Positions 46,988 through 59,800 are shown, numbered from the stretch's first letter. The stretch: 64,000 nucleotides of DNA from Solen grandis (GCA_021229015.1 CM037783.1:10239324-10303323); one strand, 5' to 3'. Numbers and translations: made by a program. The notes: a model not told the origin generated them from the sequence alone.

Positions 46988-47435
46988 TACCCATGCAGCT
47001 TATCTACGCAGGAACTTGAAGACACTCGTGTACTCACAAAAATTATGACACAATTTGTAATGAAGCAAAACTTCACAAATGAAAGGATAAGACCAATAAT
47101 ATATATATACATGTACATATATTATGTATATATTATAAAACTATGTACCATAATATACGACTAGTACAGCGACCGCAGTATTAACCATTAAGTGGGTGGA
47201 GTTCTGTAAATTATGGTGGAAACCAACTCAAAATTAAGTTGCAGTTGTACATTAAACACAATTAGTAACACAACTAATAACATTATGAAGTTTTCTTTGG
47301 CAATTTGTTTATTTGCTTTTTAATACATTATATTCCAGAACATAAACTTCATATATATTATTGAACTCAATTTACTCAAGAGTCTGTTGGGGTATGGGAA
47401 AAGGTTGTCATTATTGGCGGGCTGTTTGACATGAT
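46988..47435. other. Non-coding stretch
   Basis: AT-rich DNA between the foldback element and the MITE arm at 47440. No exon that I can support on either strand. Confidence 0.4.
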
Positions 47436-47439
47436 AAAT

Positions 47440-47637
47440 GAAAACTTTTTGTGGGGACATAAATTCGTGGATAGAGGTGTCCACAAAATCAACAAAATTA
47501 ATCCCCCACGAAATATAATGATTTTACAGTATATACACATACACACATATACACATACATATATACATACATACATACACACATATACATAGTCATATAC
47601 ACAAACCACACACCTATATATACATAAATACATACAA

Positions 47638-47680
<43 letters not shown>

Positions 47681-47700
47681 GGTATACATATACACACACA
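47440..47700 (-). repeat. MITE arm and CA/TA microsatellite block
   Basis: On the - strand TACTGTAAAATCATTATATTTCGTGGGG starts a MITE arm (47440-47535). It adjoins a compound run of ACAC/ATAC/TATA at 47530-47697. The - strand ORFs [20 protein letters not shown] are translations of the microsatellite. Confidence 0.8.
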
Positions 47701-48640
47701 AGTGGAAGAAAGATAACCGAAAATATGGACTATGTACTTCATAACTGGGATAACCCTTGCCGAAACGAAACACAAGAATTAATGTATGGCAGAACTAGTG
47801 TAGTACTTGACGAGAAACAGATTCATTAATCACAATGTAAAAACTTGAACACACACAATTTTCCAACTTGGTTTAAATGGTTTTAAACTTCAACCAAATC
47901 TCATGACAGTGAGTGAAATAATACCCAGAGAAGATTATTATATCGATATTGGAAAATGTCCAGTAGACATGGACAAGGTACGCCTAGCAATGTATTTACA
48001 AATGCTGTTCTTTCTAGAATTTGCATGGTGTCTTAAACACGTTCACCAAACAATCTTTGTATTTTAAACATAAGTTGATGCCAACATTCATAATGGAGCA
48101 GTCTAGCAAGATGTGGTCAGTCAAACAATTTTCATCAAACCTAGATAAGTATGAAATCAGTTTAACAACAGATTTGCATTAAATTAAAAGTCATGGAAAA
48201 CTTGATGCATACAACCAAATGTCACTGTAATGGAACTGAGAATGCACGGAGCGAAAACGATCAAATTCATTGGCGCTTATTTCTATTTCCCATGCAGATA
48301 TGTATCAGTGCCATATACTTTTATTGACCATTTCTTTCTACATATGTTTATTTGAAAATACTCCATGACTTGTGAATTTATCTAAAATACCGGTTAGTTT
48401 CAATTTATCTAAGATTTTGTGTAAATCTGACACGAACCCATTTTCATTTATTTGTAGGAGGTTAGTCACATTAAGAACAATTGTTTAATGGCACAACTTT
48501 TTTTAAGGCGACACGATTGTCCCAATAGGATGAGTTTCCGTTTTTCAATTTATGCACTCATAGGTAATGCCTTTAAAAGACTGAAAGCTATGTGAGTACA
48601 AGTGCATATGACTAAATGTTGCATTGTTTTTATTCAAAGT
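47700..48640. other. Non-coding stretch
   Basis: No exon or element end could be supported. Confidence 0.45.
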
Positions 48641-48649
48641 CTATGGGCA

Positions 48650-49388
48650 CGCTCAATACATAGTAATTCACCATTAGATAAACAAAACAAGCATTCGGTC
48701 CCAAATAAAGCTTTTGGGAGTACGATATGCTCATACACATGTGAGGATTAAGTTCATTTTCACGAAAGGTACAATCAGCAAGGCTGAAGAAAATTTGTCT
48801 GATCTTCGAACTCACATCTCTCACCTGTTGAGATCGCGAATAGTAGGTATGACACGGAACGCCTAGGTGTCTCCAATATGACCTCCAACCCTATCATCCA
48901 TATCGGACTGCACGTGAAGCGGATATCTTGCTCTCATTAAACACTAAGACCGCACACTTTGAAGAGTTATATTGAAAACGCCATTTATATGCGTAAGTGT
49001 GACGTATATATATCTATGACTGCAGTCCTGTCATTGACAGAGAGAGCAAAACCATATCATCAGCCACGAATGGGACAGCAAAGCTTGTGTTTCCTATTGT
49101 CTGGCCATACCCTGAGGCAGATAGTTCCTTTATTAAATCATTTATGTAACATAAATAGAGAAATGGGGAGCAAATGCCCCCTTGTCTGGTGCCGCGCTGT
49201 ACAGGGAACCAGTCTGATACATATCCTTCATAAAGTACCCGGCTATACATATTTCTATGTAACTCAACCACTGAGAGCCAAAGTTTACCCGTTATGCCCA
49301 TTTGCATCAGTTTATAAAAAATCCCATTATGCCAAACACCGTCAAATGCCATATGGGCATCTAGAACACACACGGACAGGTGAAACAT
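48650..49388 (-). pseudogene. Non-LTR retrotransposon reverse transcriptase fragment
   Basis: The frame 49388-49014 encodes RT blocks: LDAHMAFDGVWHNGIFYKLM, RGTRQGGICSPFLYLCYIND and the catalytic FVADDMVLLS (VADD in place of the usual Y/F-A/V-DD with aliphatic lead). Beyond the stop at 49014, broken frames to about 48650 still resemble the LINE thumb region (KCAVLVFNESK, LGVPCH, RDVSSKIRQIFFSLADCTF). No endonuclease or 3' tail is seen. The element is dead; clade (Jockey/CR1-like) is a guess. Confidence 0.75.
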
Positions 49389-49390
49389 TA

Positions 49391-49425
49391 TATGCCCGTC
49401 ACCATTTCATGGCAGGGACATAAAA
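49391..49425 (+). mobile_element. 3' end of a GTGACCTTGACC-family element
   Basis: TATGCCCGTCACCATTTCAT-GGCAGGGACATAAAAA is the terminal hairpin of the family seen at 38085-38388. Only the end remains, between the LINE relic and the next element. Confidence 0.6.
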
Positions 49426-49582
49426 ACAAGAGGGCCATAGGGCCATATTGCCCTAGACAGCTCACCAGAATACATAAGCTTACATGGTTACCTCCAGCAG
49501 CAGCCAGATTCAAGATTCAGATACTAAGAATTCTTAAGATAGTCAATCATGTGGAGGCCTTATTTTTCAGGTGATCTACTGT

Positions 49583-50370
49583 ATTTTTATGCCCCCGCCA
49601 TGAATGGTGATGGGCATATAGTGATACACCTGACCGTGTGTGTGTGTGTGTGTGTGCAAGAATTCGTGTCAAGACTGTAACTTTGTTATGTAAGGTCGCT
49701 TTTTAAAATAACTTGGCACAAGTGATCCTTAGGACAAGACGATGTGTTGCAAACAAGAACCAGGTTGCTAGGTTTAAGGTCAAGGTCACAGCACTAGGTT
49801 GACCTTAAAATTGTGTCCCAGATTTAACTTTGTTGTGAATGGTTGTGTTTTGAAATAACTTGGCAGACAAAACAATGTGTTATGAACAAGAACCAGGTTG
49901 CTAACTTGAAGGGCAAGGCCACAGCACTTGGTTGACCTTTGAATCAAGTCTCGGCTGTAACATTTTTGTGAATGATTGTGTTTTGAAATAACTTGGCACA
50001 TGATCCCTAGGATATGATGTAATGCAAACAAGAACCAAGTTGCTAGCTTCAAGATCAAAGTCACAGCAGTTAGTTAAGTTTAAAATTTGTGTATGCAGTC
50101 TTGTCTGGGCTGTATCTTTGTTGTGTAGGGTCATGTTTTATAACTTGGCACAAGGAGGGATCCTTAGGACAAAACCACTGGGTTACAAAACAAGTACAGT
50201 TTGCTAGCTTGAAGGTCAAGGTCATATCACTTGATTGAAGTCAGGGTCACAGCGCTTATTTGATCTTAAAATCATCTTTTAAATTTGCTGCTTTTTCATA
50301 TTCACTGACAAAAATATCATGTAATAAACATAATGACGGGGGCTTCAATGTCCTATGGACACATTTCTAG
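49583..50370 (-). mobile_element. GTGACCTTGACC-family element, complete, nested in copy J
   Basis: On the - strand it begins CTAGAAATGTGTCCATAGGAC followed by GCCCCCGTCATTATG. Four to five tandem units of about 120-130 bp carry GTGACCTTGACCTTCAAG variants. It ends TATGCCCATCACCATTCATG-GCGGGGGCATAAAAA, a hairpin of TATGCCC/GGGGGCATA. A TG run lies at 49638-49656. ORFs at 49786-50207 are repeat translations. Confidence 0.75.
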
Positions 50371-50647
50371 CTGGAATAACGGTAAACACCCATGAGGTGA
50401 CCATTTGAGCCAAAAGAAATTAAATTTTAACCATTGCTTTCATAAAAGAATTTTGAAATTTTCTGTATAGAGTATAAAAGAAAACTAACCTATAATAATC
50501 CTCTAGTGGTCTCATTTTTTAAGGGATCAACTTTATCTTAGCAGTTATAGTGGTAGACAGCCATGAGGTGACAATTTTTGCTGAATGAAATTAAATTCTG
50601 GCCATTTGCTTCATAGAAGAAGAATTGTGAAATTTCCTATACATATA

Positions 50648-50886
50648 AGCTATAGGAAATGATTGTATTCTATATCCGAAACAGAACCTATCTCATTTCG
50701 ACATTATAAATAGTATGCATAACGTCTGCATTTTCCCGCTTTTTTGACGTTATGTTATTCATGGTGACGTTGTTTCCATTGTTTATGTTTAAAAGTTATT
50801 GTTATCCTGAAGAAGGCGTTAGCCGAAATGTTGAAGTAATAACAATAATAATTTTTCCTATGTGTTGTCGTTGATTTTTTCGACAC
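50648..50886 (+). mobile_element. Short element with a hammerhead-like motif, nested in copy J
   Basis: It interrupts the copy J unit between CCTATACATATA (left) and CTATATATAGGG (right), which may be a diverged target duplication. It contains CCTGAAGAAGGCGTTAGCC followed by GAAATGTTGAAG, a motif common at the ends of Penelope-like and related retroelements. No ORF; it is probably a terminal-repeat fragment of such an element. Confidence 0.5.
50796..50848 (+). ncRNA. Candidate type I hammerhead ribozyme
   Basis: TTATTGTTAT (50796-50805) pairs perfectly with ATAACAATAA (50839-50848) as stem I. Between them lie CTGAAGA (the CUGANGA box), a GGC/GCC stem II with GTTA loop, GAAA, a very short stem III, and GTA just before the 3' strand of stem I, which fits an NUH cleavage triplet. 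Minimal hammerheads with short stem III are known from Penelope-like elements and retrozymes. Activity is untested and stem III is weak. Confidence 0.45.
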
Positions 50887-51240
50887 TATATATAGGGAAA
50901 CTTGGCAACCCCATAGGAGCCTCATTTTCAAGGGATCAACTTTATTTTAGCGATTATGGTAGAGCACTTTGAGGTGACCATTTTTGCCATCTGACCATTG
51001 GTTTCAGAGGAGATTTTTTGAAATTTTTCAAGTAAATGTCTTTTGGTTGCCATGACAACCAGATTTCTGCATGGATCAAGTTTAATTTAGCAACTGTTGT
51101 GGAGGGCCACCCAAGGATCATACATGCCAAGTTTCATCAATTTCAGAGGAGATGTCATTTAAAACAAATTGTTGATGATTCATGACGGACACAGGAGATT
51201 CGAACAGCTCATTTTGAGCATGTTGTACATATAGCATATT

Positions 51241-53703
51241 AATTTAGTGAAGCAAGTTTTTGCTCTAATTTCTTTACCTTTGTTTGCACCTCAAGGCAAG
51301 TAAGATCAATTTTTATTGGTTGATCAGACTGTTTCAGTCAAAAACCAGCCAATCATAGTGCTTCATTTGAAATTAATATTTGTCATCAGGATTTCAAGAT
51401 AAGAAAAAAACATGATGATTATGGAATTCTTTAAAAAATGAAAAGAAGATGGACAAAAAAAAGCACTGTAGTAAACAAGAGAATCTTTACAATAAATGCC
51501 TGTAGTGTATTAAAATGGGTAAAAAAAATGTTGCCTCAGAAATGGGCCAATTTTTACAGCGAATGCCTGTAGCATATTGAAAAAGGTAAAAAAATCATTA
51601 CCTCAGAAACAGGCCAATCTTTACAGTGATTCTCTGCAACGTTATGAGATGGGTGCCTTTTTTGCAGGTTTAAAGCAGGACAGAAGATTCATCTTTTTAA
51701 AAAAAACGTAAGTTGGACAATTAACCCGAATATGTTGTTTTTTTTTTTGGTTGTTGCTTTTTTTACAACACTGAACATATTAACCTTCATTTGTGGACAC
51801 AATTAAACTACTGAAGCATATGAATACATATGTAAAGGCTGTAATGCACCATACAGGACACTTACGAATATTAAAGATTTTGGTATCATAAAATAAGAAT
51901 AACAATGAATATGGTTAAATATACATTTTTCAATGTTACAGGTTCAGTAAAGCATGACTGTAATCAGTTTTGTTAAATATCAAAACACCCGTACCATAAA
52001 AATGCGTAAAATAAGATAATCAACAATACTCAATAATTCAAAGATAATCAATATAATTTATTAATTGAAATAGTTTATTCTAATGATCTATCAATTAGAA
52101 AATATATGATAAAAAAAACTATTTGAAAGATGACCAAACATTACTGTTCTTTAAATAAGAATTAAACTTGTACTTAAAGTAGTAAAAACTATTGAAAACT
52201 GTGATTAAGTTTTGATGCAAAATTATAAAAAAAAAATGTTAATAAACCAGATGGTCCATATATAGTATCAGTAGAATTTTTTTTTAGTAATAACTTTGAG
52301 ATATTTTATTGTTAATATTTATTATTGTGTGTTTGTATATTTTAATTGTCTTAATTATTCAGTACTTTTTATCATATCAGTAACATGCAAGAATTATAAA
52401 TTATGACAGAATTTAAGCTGACAAATCAATCTCATCAACAGAGGACTTGTTATTAGGCTACTATACTTGATATTAAAAGTTCAAATTGATATTTTCTTTT
52501 CTAACTGGTTTCTGATATTTATTTTCACTTAAACAATTTTAATCTATGAAACAGATAACATACTTGATTTGAAAAAAACATTCTGTGCCATTACCTTTAG
52601 GATCTAAATCAGTTTATTGTAATTTTCTTGTAATTAAGAGTCATTTTAAAAACCATTACTCAATGTCAATGGTTTCAGCAAGCACTAGAATAGTAGTTAC
52701 TAGCAAGTTCTACAAAAATATCCAAAGGTATCCATATGAAAGAATCAAAAGATGAATAGAGATAAGAGACTGGGCTGTACTGTATGCAGCAGCTGATACA
52801 TTTACGACACCTGACTAAAAGAAACCAGCAGTATTCTAGAACACTGAATAACAGTTTGTGATTTGCATCATCGATTTATCAGCTGTTAATCAGCTTGTTG
52901 TAAATATTCTTTGGCTATTCGCCTCGGGAGTAACAAATACATATTCAAATACTGGCAATATTTGGTACACCAAATATCACACACAGTTTCAGTTACAGTT
53001 ATTCTATTCAATTCAACTTATCCTTCATAAAAAGACTCAGTATATTATGCCTCTTCATCATTTTGTGTTCATTATTAGAAAGGCCTAAGCTTCAAATCCG
53101 ACGATTACGTTTTAATTTTTCAACTATAGACCGAAGGTGAATTGACATAAAACATGATACAAGTTTATCATATTCTTGTGATATACGACATACCGGTATT
53201 GTATATTGAATTTCGCTGTGTCCAGCAAATCTTGCAGTGTCATGTGCCGTCAGAATCTTGCACATACCAGGTAAATTCCTATTGTGAAACCTGTTGGTGT
53301 CATTTCTATATAGCTCCCATTAGCCTTTCGTTTTGCGTCTGTAGCCATTGTTATATGTTTATGCATTTAGTTTGGCAAACTTTTTCAGTCTTTTCTCAAC
53401 TTTCATGTGAGACAACAATTCATTCAGGGGACTTCTACACACCCCTTAATTTCAGACAGCATGTCAATTACTAGAGGTTATGTCATACGTGTGAATTACA
53501 CATTATCTTTAGTTCAAGGTAACAGTCAAAATTAAGAGTTTGAGAAGTGTTCGTTGATTGAATTAATAATTTTCACATAACCAATCGTAGGCTCATAATA
53601 CACATGTGTTTATCTGATTGACATGGAAGGCAGAGCTACAGCAATTTTCACACACATGCAGGTTTCTACACATATCCTTATGTTTATTACATTTTGTAAT
53701 TGG
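51241..53703. other. AT-rich stretch upstream of the annexin exons
   Basis: This may include the annexin promoter and 5' exons, but none can be identified. The 106-codon ORF at 53154-53474 has no family character. Confidence 0.4.
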
Positions 53704-53803
53704 NNNNNNNNNNNNNNNNNNNNNNNNNNNNNNNNNNNNNNNNNNNNNNNNNNNNNNNNNNNNNNNNNNNNNNNNNNNNNNNNNNNNNNNNNNNNNNNNN
53801 NNN
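53704..53803. other. Assembly gap (100 N)
   Basis: A placeholder gap directly before the first recognisable annexin exon. Four bases after it (ACAG) could be an acceptor end, so the start of that exon and the upstream coding sequence may be missing. Confidence 0.95.
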
Positions 53804-56800
53804 ACAGCAACAAGGAACCCTGAAGTCATATGCCAATTTCAATGCTGAGCAAGATGCAGAAGTCCTAAGCAATGCCATGAAAGGTCTAGGTAAGGCTTTT
53901 AGGGTTGCCTCATTGATTTTCCTCTCATGTTTTTCTTAAAAAAAAAATAAAAAAAATAATAATAATAATTTGCCTATTTATCATATTGAGTTTTATGTAG
54001 AGAGGTTCTCTCTCCAGGTACTGATGAGCAGACTATTTTGAATGTGCTGTGTTATCGTGCCAGTCCCCAGAGGCAGGAAATTGTCTCCACATACAAGAGC
54101 ATGTTTGGCAAGGTGAGTGTCTGGTATCATCCTGGAGTCATACAACAAATTAAGGCTGTTTCAAGAAAAAATATTTCAGAATCTAACTCACTAATAGAAA
54201 CATCTCAGTAAGGCAGAATATACCTTTTACTAACAGTTGAAAAGAAAACACAGTTCTATACTGACAAGCACTTGCTTTATAAAGATAATTGCCGGTAGAC
54301 AGAAATTTCAATTTACTGAAAAGGATATAAATATATTGATCATTTGTTCAATTTAAGAGGCTATGTCTGTATTTTTTTTAACCCTTTCCCTCATATAGAC
54401 TCATTTTGACGCACTCAGTAGGTACCACATAAAGCCTGATCTGCAGAAAACCACAGTTAAACCTTACCAAATTTAATTACAAAATCCTCATTTCCAGACC
54501 ACTGAGGAGCAGCGAACAGCATAAAACCTGATCAGCCTGTGAGTTACTCGCAGGCTGATCTGGTTTTATGCTGTTCGCATAGGTCTTTTCATGGTGTCCT
54601 CTATGAGGGAAAGGGTTAAGATAATTTTGAGGGAGTATATATAATTCATATATCTAACATTCTTCTGTGATTTGCAACCACTTTAACTCAATCACTATAG
54701 GCAGATTGACTGTGTGTATCCATATCCACCCAGTTACATCATTTAACATAGTGGTATCTCGTAGAAAAAAACATATCAAACTTAAAACAATTCTCAATCT
54801 GAAAATGTTCTCCTGATAGCTAGTGACAACATATAACCAATACCCTGCTGTTCTGAACTAAACTACATAGTAACAATCTCCATTTTTTTGTTTGAAAGGG
54901 CTAAATAGATAATAAATATCGCTCTGTAATCAGATGTCAGAATATCCACAAACATTCATTGATTCCACATCCTTCTACAATTGAATTGCTGGTGTAACAA
55001 GTACAATAGTTATATGTCTAAAAAAAGCACCTGAATTGAAAAAACTGAAACAAAAAATATGCACAGAACAGAAAGGAACTGCCCAAATCTTATCTTTTGA
55101 AGGGATGCAAAAGTGTTCCAGGGGAAGAAGGGAATTTCCATTTCCATCATCTCTCCATGTAAACAAACAAAAAAATTTTTGGAACATCAGTTTAAATTTT
55201 TCACCATGCAGTTGTTCAGCGAGCTGAAAAGCCTGCATGTGTGATATGAAAATATGAACATGCCTAAACATTAGCAAAAAAAAGTCTGTTTTCCAACATT
55301 TCTATTATATCTGCAGGACTTGATGGAAGACATCAAGGGAGAACTGAGTGGTAATTTTTGCACCACAATCAAGGCCCTGCTGATGGCACCTGCCGAGTAC
55401 GATGCCCACCAGCTGCGGAAGGCTATGAAGGGCCTTGGAACGGATGAGGATGTTCTTATTGAAATACTGTGCACGCGCTCCAATGCTCAGATCAAGGAAA
55501 TAATAAAGACATATAAAGAAAGTAAGTCTAGTTTTAGTGGATGTTTTTGTTTAATCAACTGTACATATATTTCCTGTCTTGTGATAGTTACTATATCCTC
55601 TCTAGACAAGAAAGGTGCTTCTATCATAGAATTACTTTACCCCATCTATTGTCCATTCCACATTTTTTTTCAAATCACTATTACTGTTGTAGAGACATGA
55701 ATCACTTTCAGTGATATATCTAGGTACTGGTATGTTTTAGCTCACCTGAGCACATGTGCTCGGAATGAGCTATTAGAATCGATGAATGTCCGTCTGTCCT
55801 TCGTCCGTCCGTTGTTCACGATCAAGTTGTTTGCACTCTAGCATCTTCATTTCTCAAATAATCAAAGTTTATGGCAATGTTTAGTACCATAATTTCTCAG
55901 CCAAGTTCGATTATGGCTGATATCAGATAATAAGTCAGGAGTTATTGCCCTTTAATTAATAAAAATGCCAGATTTCACTGTTTACATTCTAGCATCTTCA
56001 TTTCTTAGGCAATTTGTGGAATTGAAATTGAAATGATCTCATGGATTATGTATTCTGTACAACTATGCTATAATTTAGTAACTTGTACAGATAATGAAGG
56101 CAGATTTTCTCAGGTAAGCGTCTTAAGGGCCATCTTGGCCCTCTTGTTTAGTCATTGCTGTTAATTACTATGCTAAATGATGATGCTGTAAAAAGGAAGT
56201 CTCCATGACTATACATAGTCACATACTTACTATCACTTAGCTTGATCCAGGTCCTGGCCCCTTGTTCTCGAAAATAAATACCAAACTTAAGTATGACCAT
56301 AAGGTTTAATAAGGATTTGAAGATGTTTGAGCTTGAGACTGAGATTGTACTCAAGTATTTTTTTGAGAACTTGGGGCCTGGACTGGGCATTCATATTTTT
56401 CATGTGGGGATGCCTTCCAGTGTGTTTGTGGTGGATCTGTGATTCTACCTGGGTGGCCTGTAAGCACTGAGATCTCCCTACACCCCACCAACTGTAATTG
56501 TAACTGTAATATATTCTCTGCTTTGTTTGTGAAAACAATATTTTCAACATTTTTATTGAAGCATTACTATATACATAATTTTTTAAATAGTCGTTAAATT
56601 CATTTTATTATTTCTTACACTGATTATATGAATATTAATAATTAATTGTTTCCATTAGAGTTCAACCGTGAGCTGGAGAAGGACATAGTATCAGACACGT
56701 CGGGTCACTTCAAGCGCCTCCTAGTGTCACTGGTCCAGGCCAACCGCAGTGACAGTCGAGAGGTGGATCGCAACAAGGCCCGCCAGGATGCCAAGGATCT

Positions 56801-59800
56801 GTACCAGGCGGGTGAGAAGAAGTGGGGGACCGACGAGTCCAAATTCAACACAATCCTGGTCAGTCGCAGCTATCCACAGCTACGTGCAACGTTTGAGGAG
56901 TACTCAAAGTTGTCAAAGAAGGACATAGAAGAAGTGTTAAAGAGTGAATTATCTGGGGACTTACTGAGGGGCATGTTGACTGTTGGTATGTCTTTCTCAC
57001 TGCAGAACTTGAAATGTTTAAATTGTATCTTTTTATTCATTTTTTTTATTCTTGATTTTTTTTCAACATAAATTTAAGCACTTTCTTGTGCTTTCTAAGA
57101 TGATCCTTTCCAGTTATTGCTGTGACAATTTAAGCCTTGCCCTCACCTATTGTTACAAAATTATTTTCCAGTCATGACTAGGTAAACTGCCATTAAACAG
57201 TATCACAAATAAAACCATTCCTTTTGTTTTCTGTTGTATATTGATCACATGATATCCCTATGATTAGATAATCAGTTTTTCTAATTTTAATAAATCTGTA
57301 AATATTGGAATGGTCCATTGAATAAATAAAAAAATGAGGCAAATATTCATTTATTGGGAAAAAAAGGGTATATGTATGTATTTTGCTATGGCAGTTATGG
57401 AATGTTTATACATACTGGTACAAAGAAATAAATTTGATAACAGAGTTTGAGATAAATATGTTTGTGCTTTACATTGTCATATTCCAGAAAACATGAGACC
57501 ACTACTGTAGGAACAAATGTTTTGAAGTTGATCAATATTTATGGGTTATACCATCCATGAAATAACTGAAAATATCTTATAACTTAATTTAATAATATCT
57601 TATAATTTAATATCAATGGAAATAAATGATATTACAGTAGATAAATTTTTTACTGTCAGTGCGCTGTGTGAAACACAAGTTCAACCACTTTGCACGGCAA
57701 CTACAGAAGACCATGAAAGGTCTGGGGACAGATGACGATACCCTGGTCAGGGTCGTCGTGTCACGATGTGAAATCGACCTCGCCAACATTAAGGAGGAGT
57801 TTGAGAAATTAACAGGACAGCAACTGGCTCAATATATTGCTGTATGTACATGAGTTTTACCTTAACATTCTTTTTGATATTTTTTTTCCTTTTCTATACA
57901 GAAAAATTACAAATTATGTTTTTTCTTTATAAAATAATCCTCAGGCCAATAGAGAAGAAGTTCCGTTTTTGTCTCTCAACCAACCCTCTTTTTTAACAGT
58001 TGACCCTTAAGTTTTTTTACCTTTTACCTTTAAAAAAAATATTTCCCTTTTTCTACCTTTCATTTAATGTAAAAAAAACAACAAATAAATAAAATCCCTA
58101 CCTATCGACTCTTTTTGGCCTAAGAGGAAATTAAAGCTCTGTTGGAAATCTTTATATTAAAACCTAAGTTAATGCTCGTATGAGCTAGATTTCATATTCA
58201 GAAGTGGCTGTTCATCAAAAGTAGTTATGATATGCCCATTGTATAAGTTATATCAGTATCATGAAGTATCTGGCAGAGAGACATGATACAGTTTGGATTG
58301 CAATTGTAAGATCTTTGAAGAATCCAGTATAAGAATATATGTATGCATGCACAATCAAACATTTGTAATTGGTCAATCAAAGGAACAAAAGGACTGATTG
58401 GATGCTTTGTGTGAGTGCCAGCTACTACAGATTTAAACTGTTTATTATTAATACTTGCTCACCAGTGTGCATGTGAATTACAGGATGACCTGTCAGGTGA
58501 CTACAGAGATGCCATACTGTCCCTGGTGAATGGTGGTGATCCTCCAGACATGTCCACAAAGTGTATGTTCCACCTCTTTTATCATAAACAACTAGGTTAT
58601 GTGTATACATGTATGTCCAGAATAAAACACTGAGCCAGGGATAGACAATTTGCGGGTCTCAATGATTCCAAGCAGTACAAAACCATAGCCTGTGGGTCTA
58701 TATTCTATGTTTGAGGCTTTCTTTGTTTGGAAAATAATATGAATAAGAACTATTGACCTGTAAAAATCAATTCAATTAATAAGTACTAGTATGCATGTAC
58801 TTTAGTGTATTCATATTCATTATAACATGGTATTTGTGGTCCAACTTTTGTTTAATACCAGTTTTGTGTTACATTGAATTTATTGTAACTTTATAGGAAC
58901 ATTTATAAAGGAAAATATTTGTTGTCCTTTGTTTGAGCCATGTTATTTGGGCATTATTGTTATAATGAGTGTACAGTATGGATCTACTCTGTATTTATAT
59001 ATACAGATATCAGCATAAGTTATGTCATGTGACAGTTTTTAATGATGAAGATTTGTCTCCCTTGGACAGCTGGGCAAGGTTTTGTGGAGGCAGTGAAGAA
59101 CAAGACAGAGGAAGAGCTGGATGAAGATGTGAAGATGGAGTCTGAGCCGCCACAGGAAGATCCCACCCTTGTCCCTGCCGAGAACTTTAATGCAGAGAAT
59201 GATTCAGAGGTGCTAAGAAAGGCCATGAAGGGATTTGGTAATTTTCAGTTGTATCTTTCTTACAGGATAATAATTAAATTTTTGCCACATAACAGCTATT
59301 CAAGAAATGACCTTTACAACTGTATAATTCATTACCAGATATTCTGCAAGTAAGGAAGTGTTTCTAAAGAAATTAAACAGTAATTGTCATGTAATGTTGA
59401 TTCAGTTGATGGTCCATATTTTTAATGCTAAAATAAGTAAGTAAATGTTTATCTATTATCGTGACATGTGTACAATTATACTTTGTAACAATATAGATAT
59501 ACTTGGCAGTTGAACATCATGCTGATACTACTTGCAAAGCTACATGCTGTATATAGTATCATGTTCTTGCCACTTCAGGGACGGACGAGGCAGCCATTAT
59601 TAAGGTGATTGGCTATCGGTCCAATGAGCAGATGCTGGAAGTGGTCAAGTCATACAAGACAATGTTCGGGAAGGACCTGATAGCTGATCTGAAGAGCGAG
59701 ACCAGTGGTGGGTTCAAAAAACTTTTGGTGGGACTGTGTATGCCTGCAGCAGAGTTTGATGCCATGAACCTTTATAATGCAATAAAGGTAAATCTTTACT

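Larger units (their letters stand above)
49426..51240 (+). mobile_element. Hairpin-ended element, copy J, with two nested insertions
   Basis: The 5' end ACAAGAGGGCCATAGGGCCA starts in the A-run tail of the preceding element. It is split by an inverted GTGACCTTGACC-family element (49583-50370) and by a roughly 240-bp element (about 50648-50886). The core (GTTGCCATGACAACCAGATT, GAGGAGATGTCATTTAAA) matches the copy B/G unit. The 3' end is decayed: CAGCTCATTTTGAGCATGTTG. Confidence 0.7.

Noticed and set aside
47376..47773. Minus-strand ORFs rich in Y, V, C and I
   Set aside because: They are translations of a CA/TA microsatellite.
49014..49388. Functional LINE gene
   Set aside because: Only a part of reverse transcriptase remains, with stops and frame breaks on both sides.
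50640..50740. Gene interpretation of the sequence around the hammerhead-like motif
   Set aside because: No frame of useful length is open; the segment is better explained as a terminal-repeat fragment.
59020..59226. Minus-strand serine-rich ORF
   Set aside because: It is antisense to the acidic linker exon of the annexin gene (GAA/GAG codons read as TTC/CTC).
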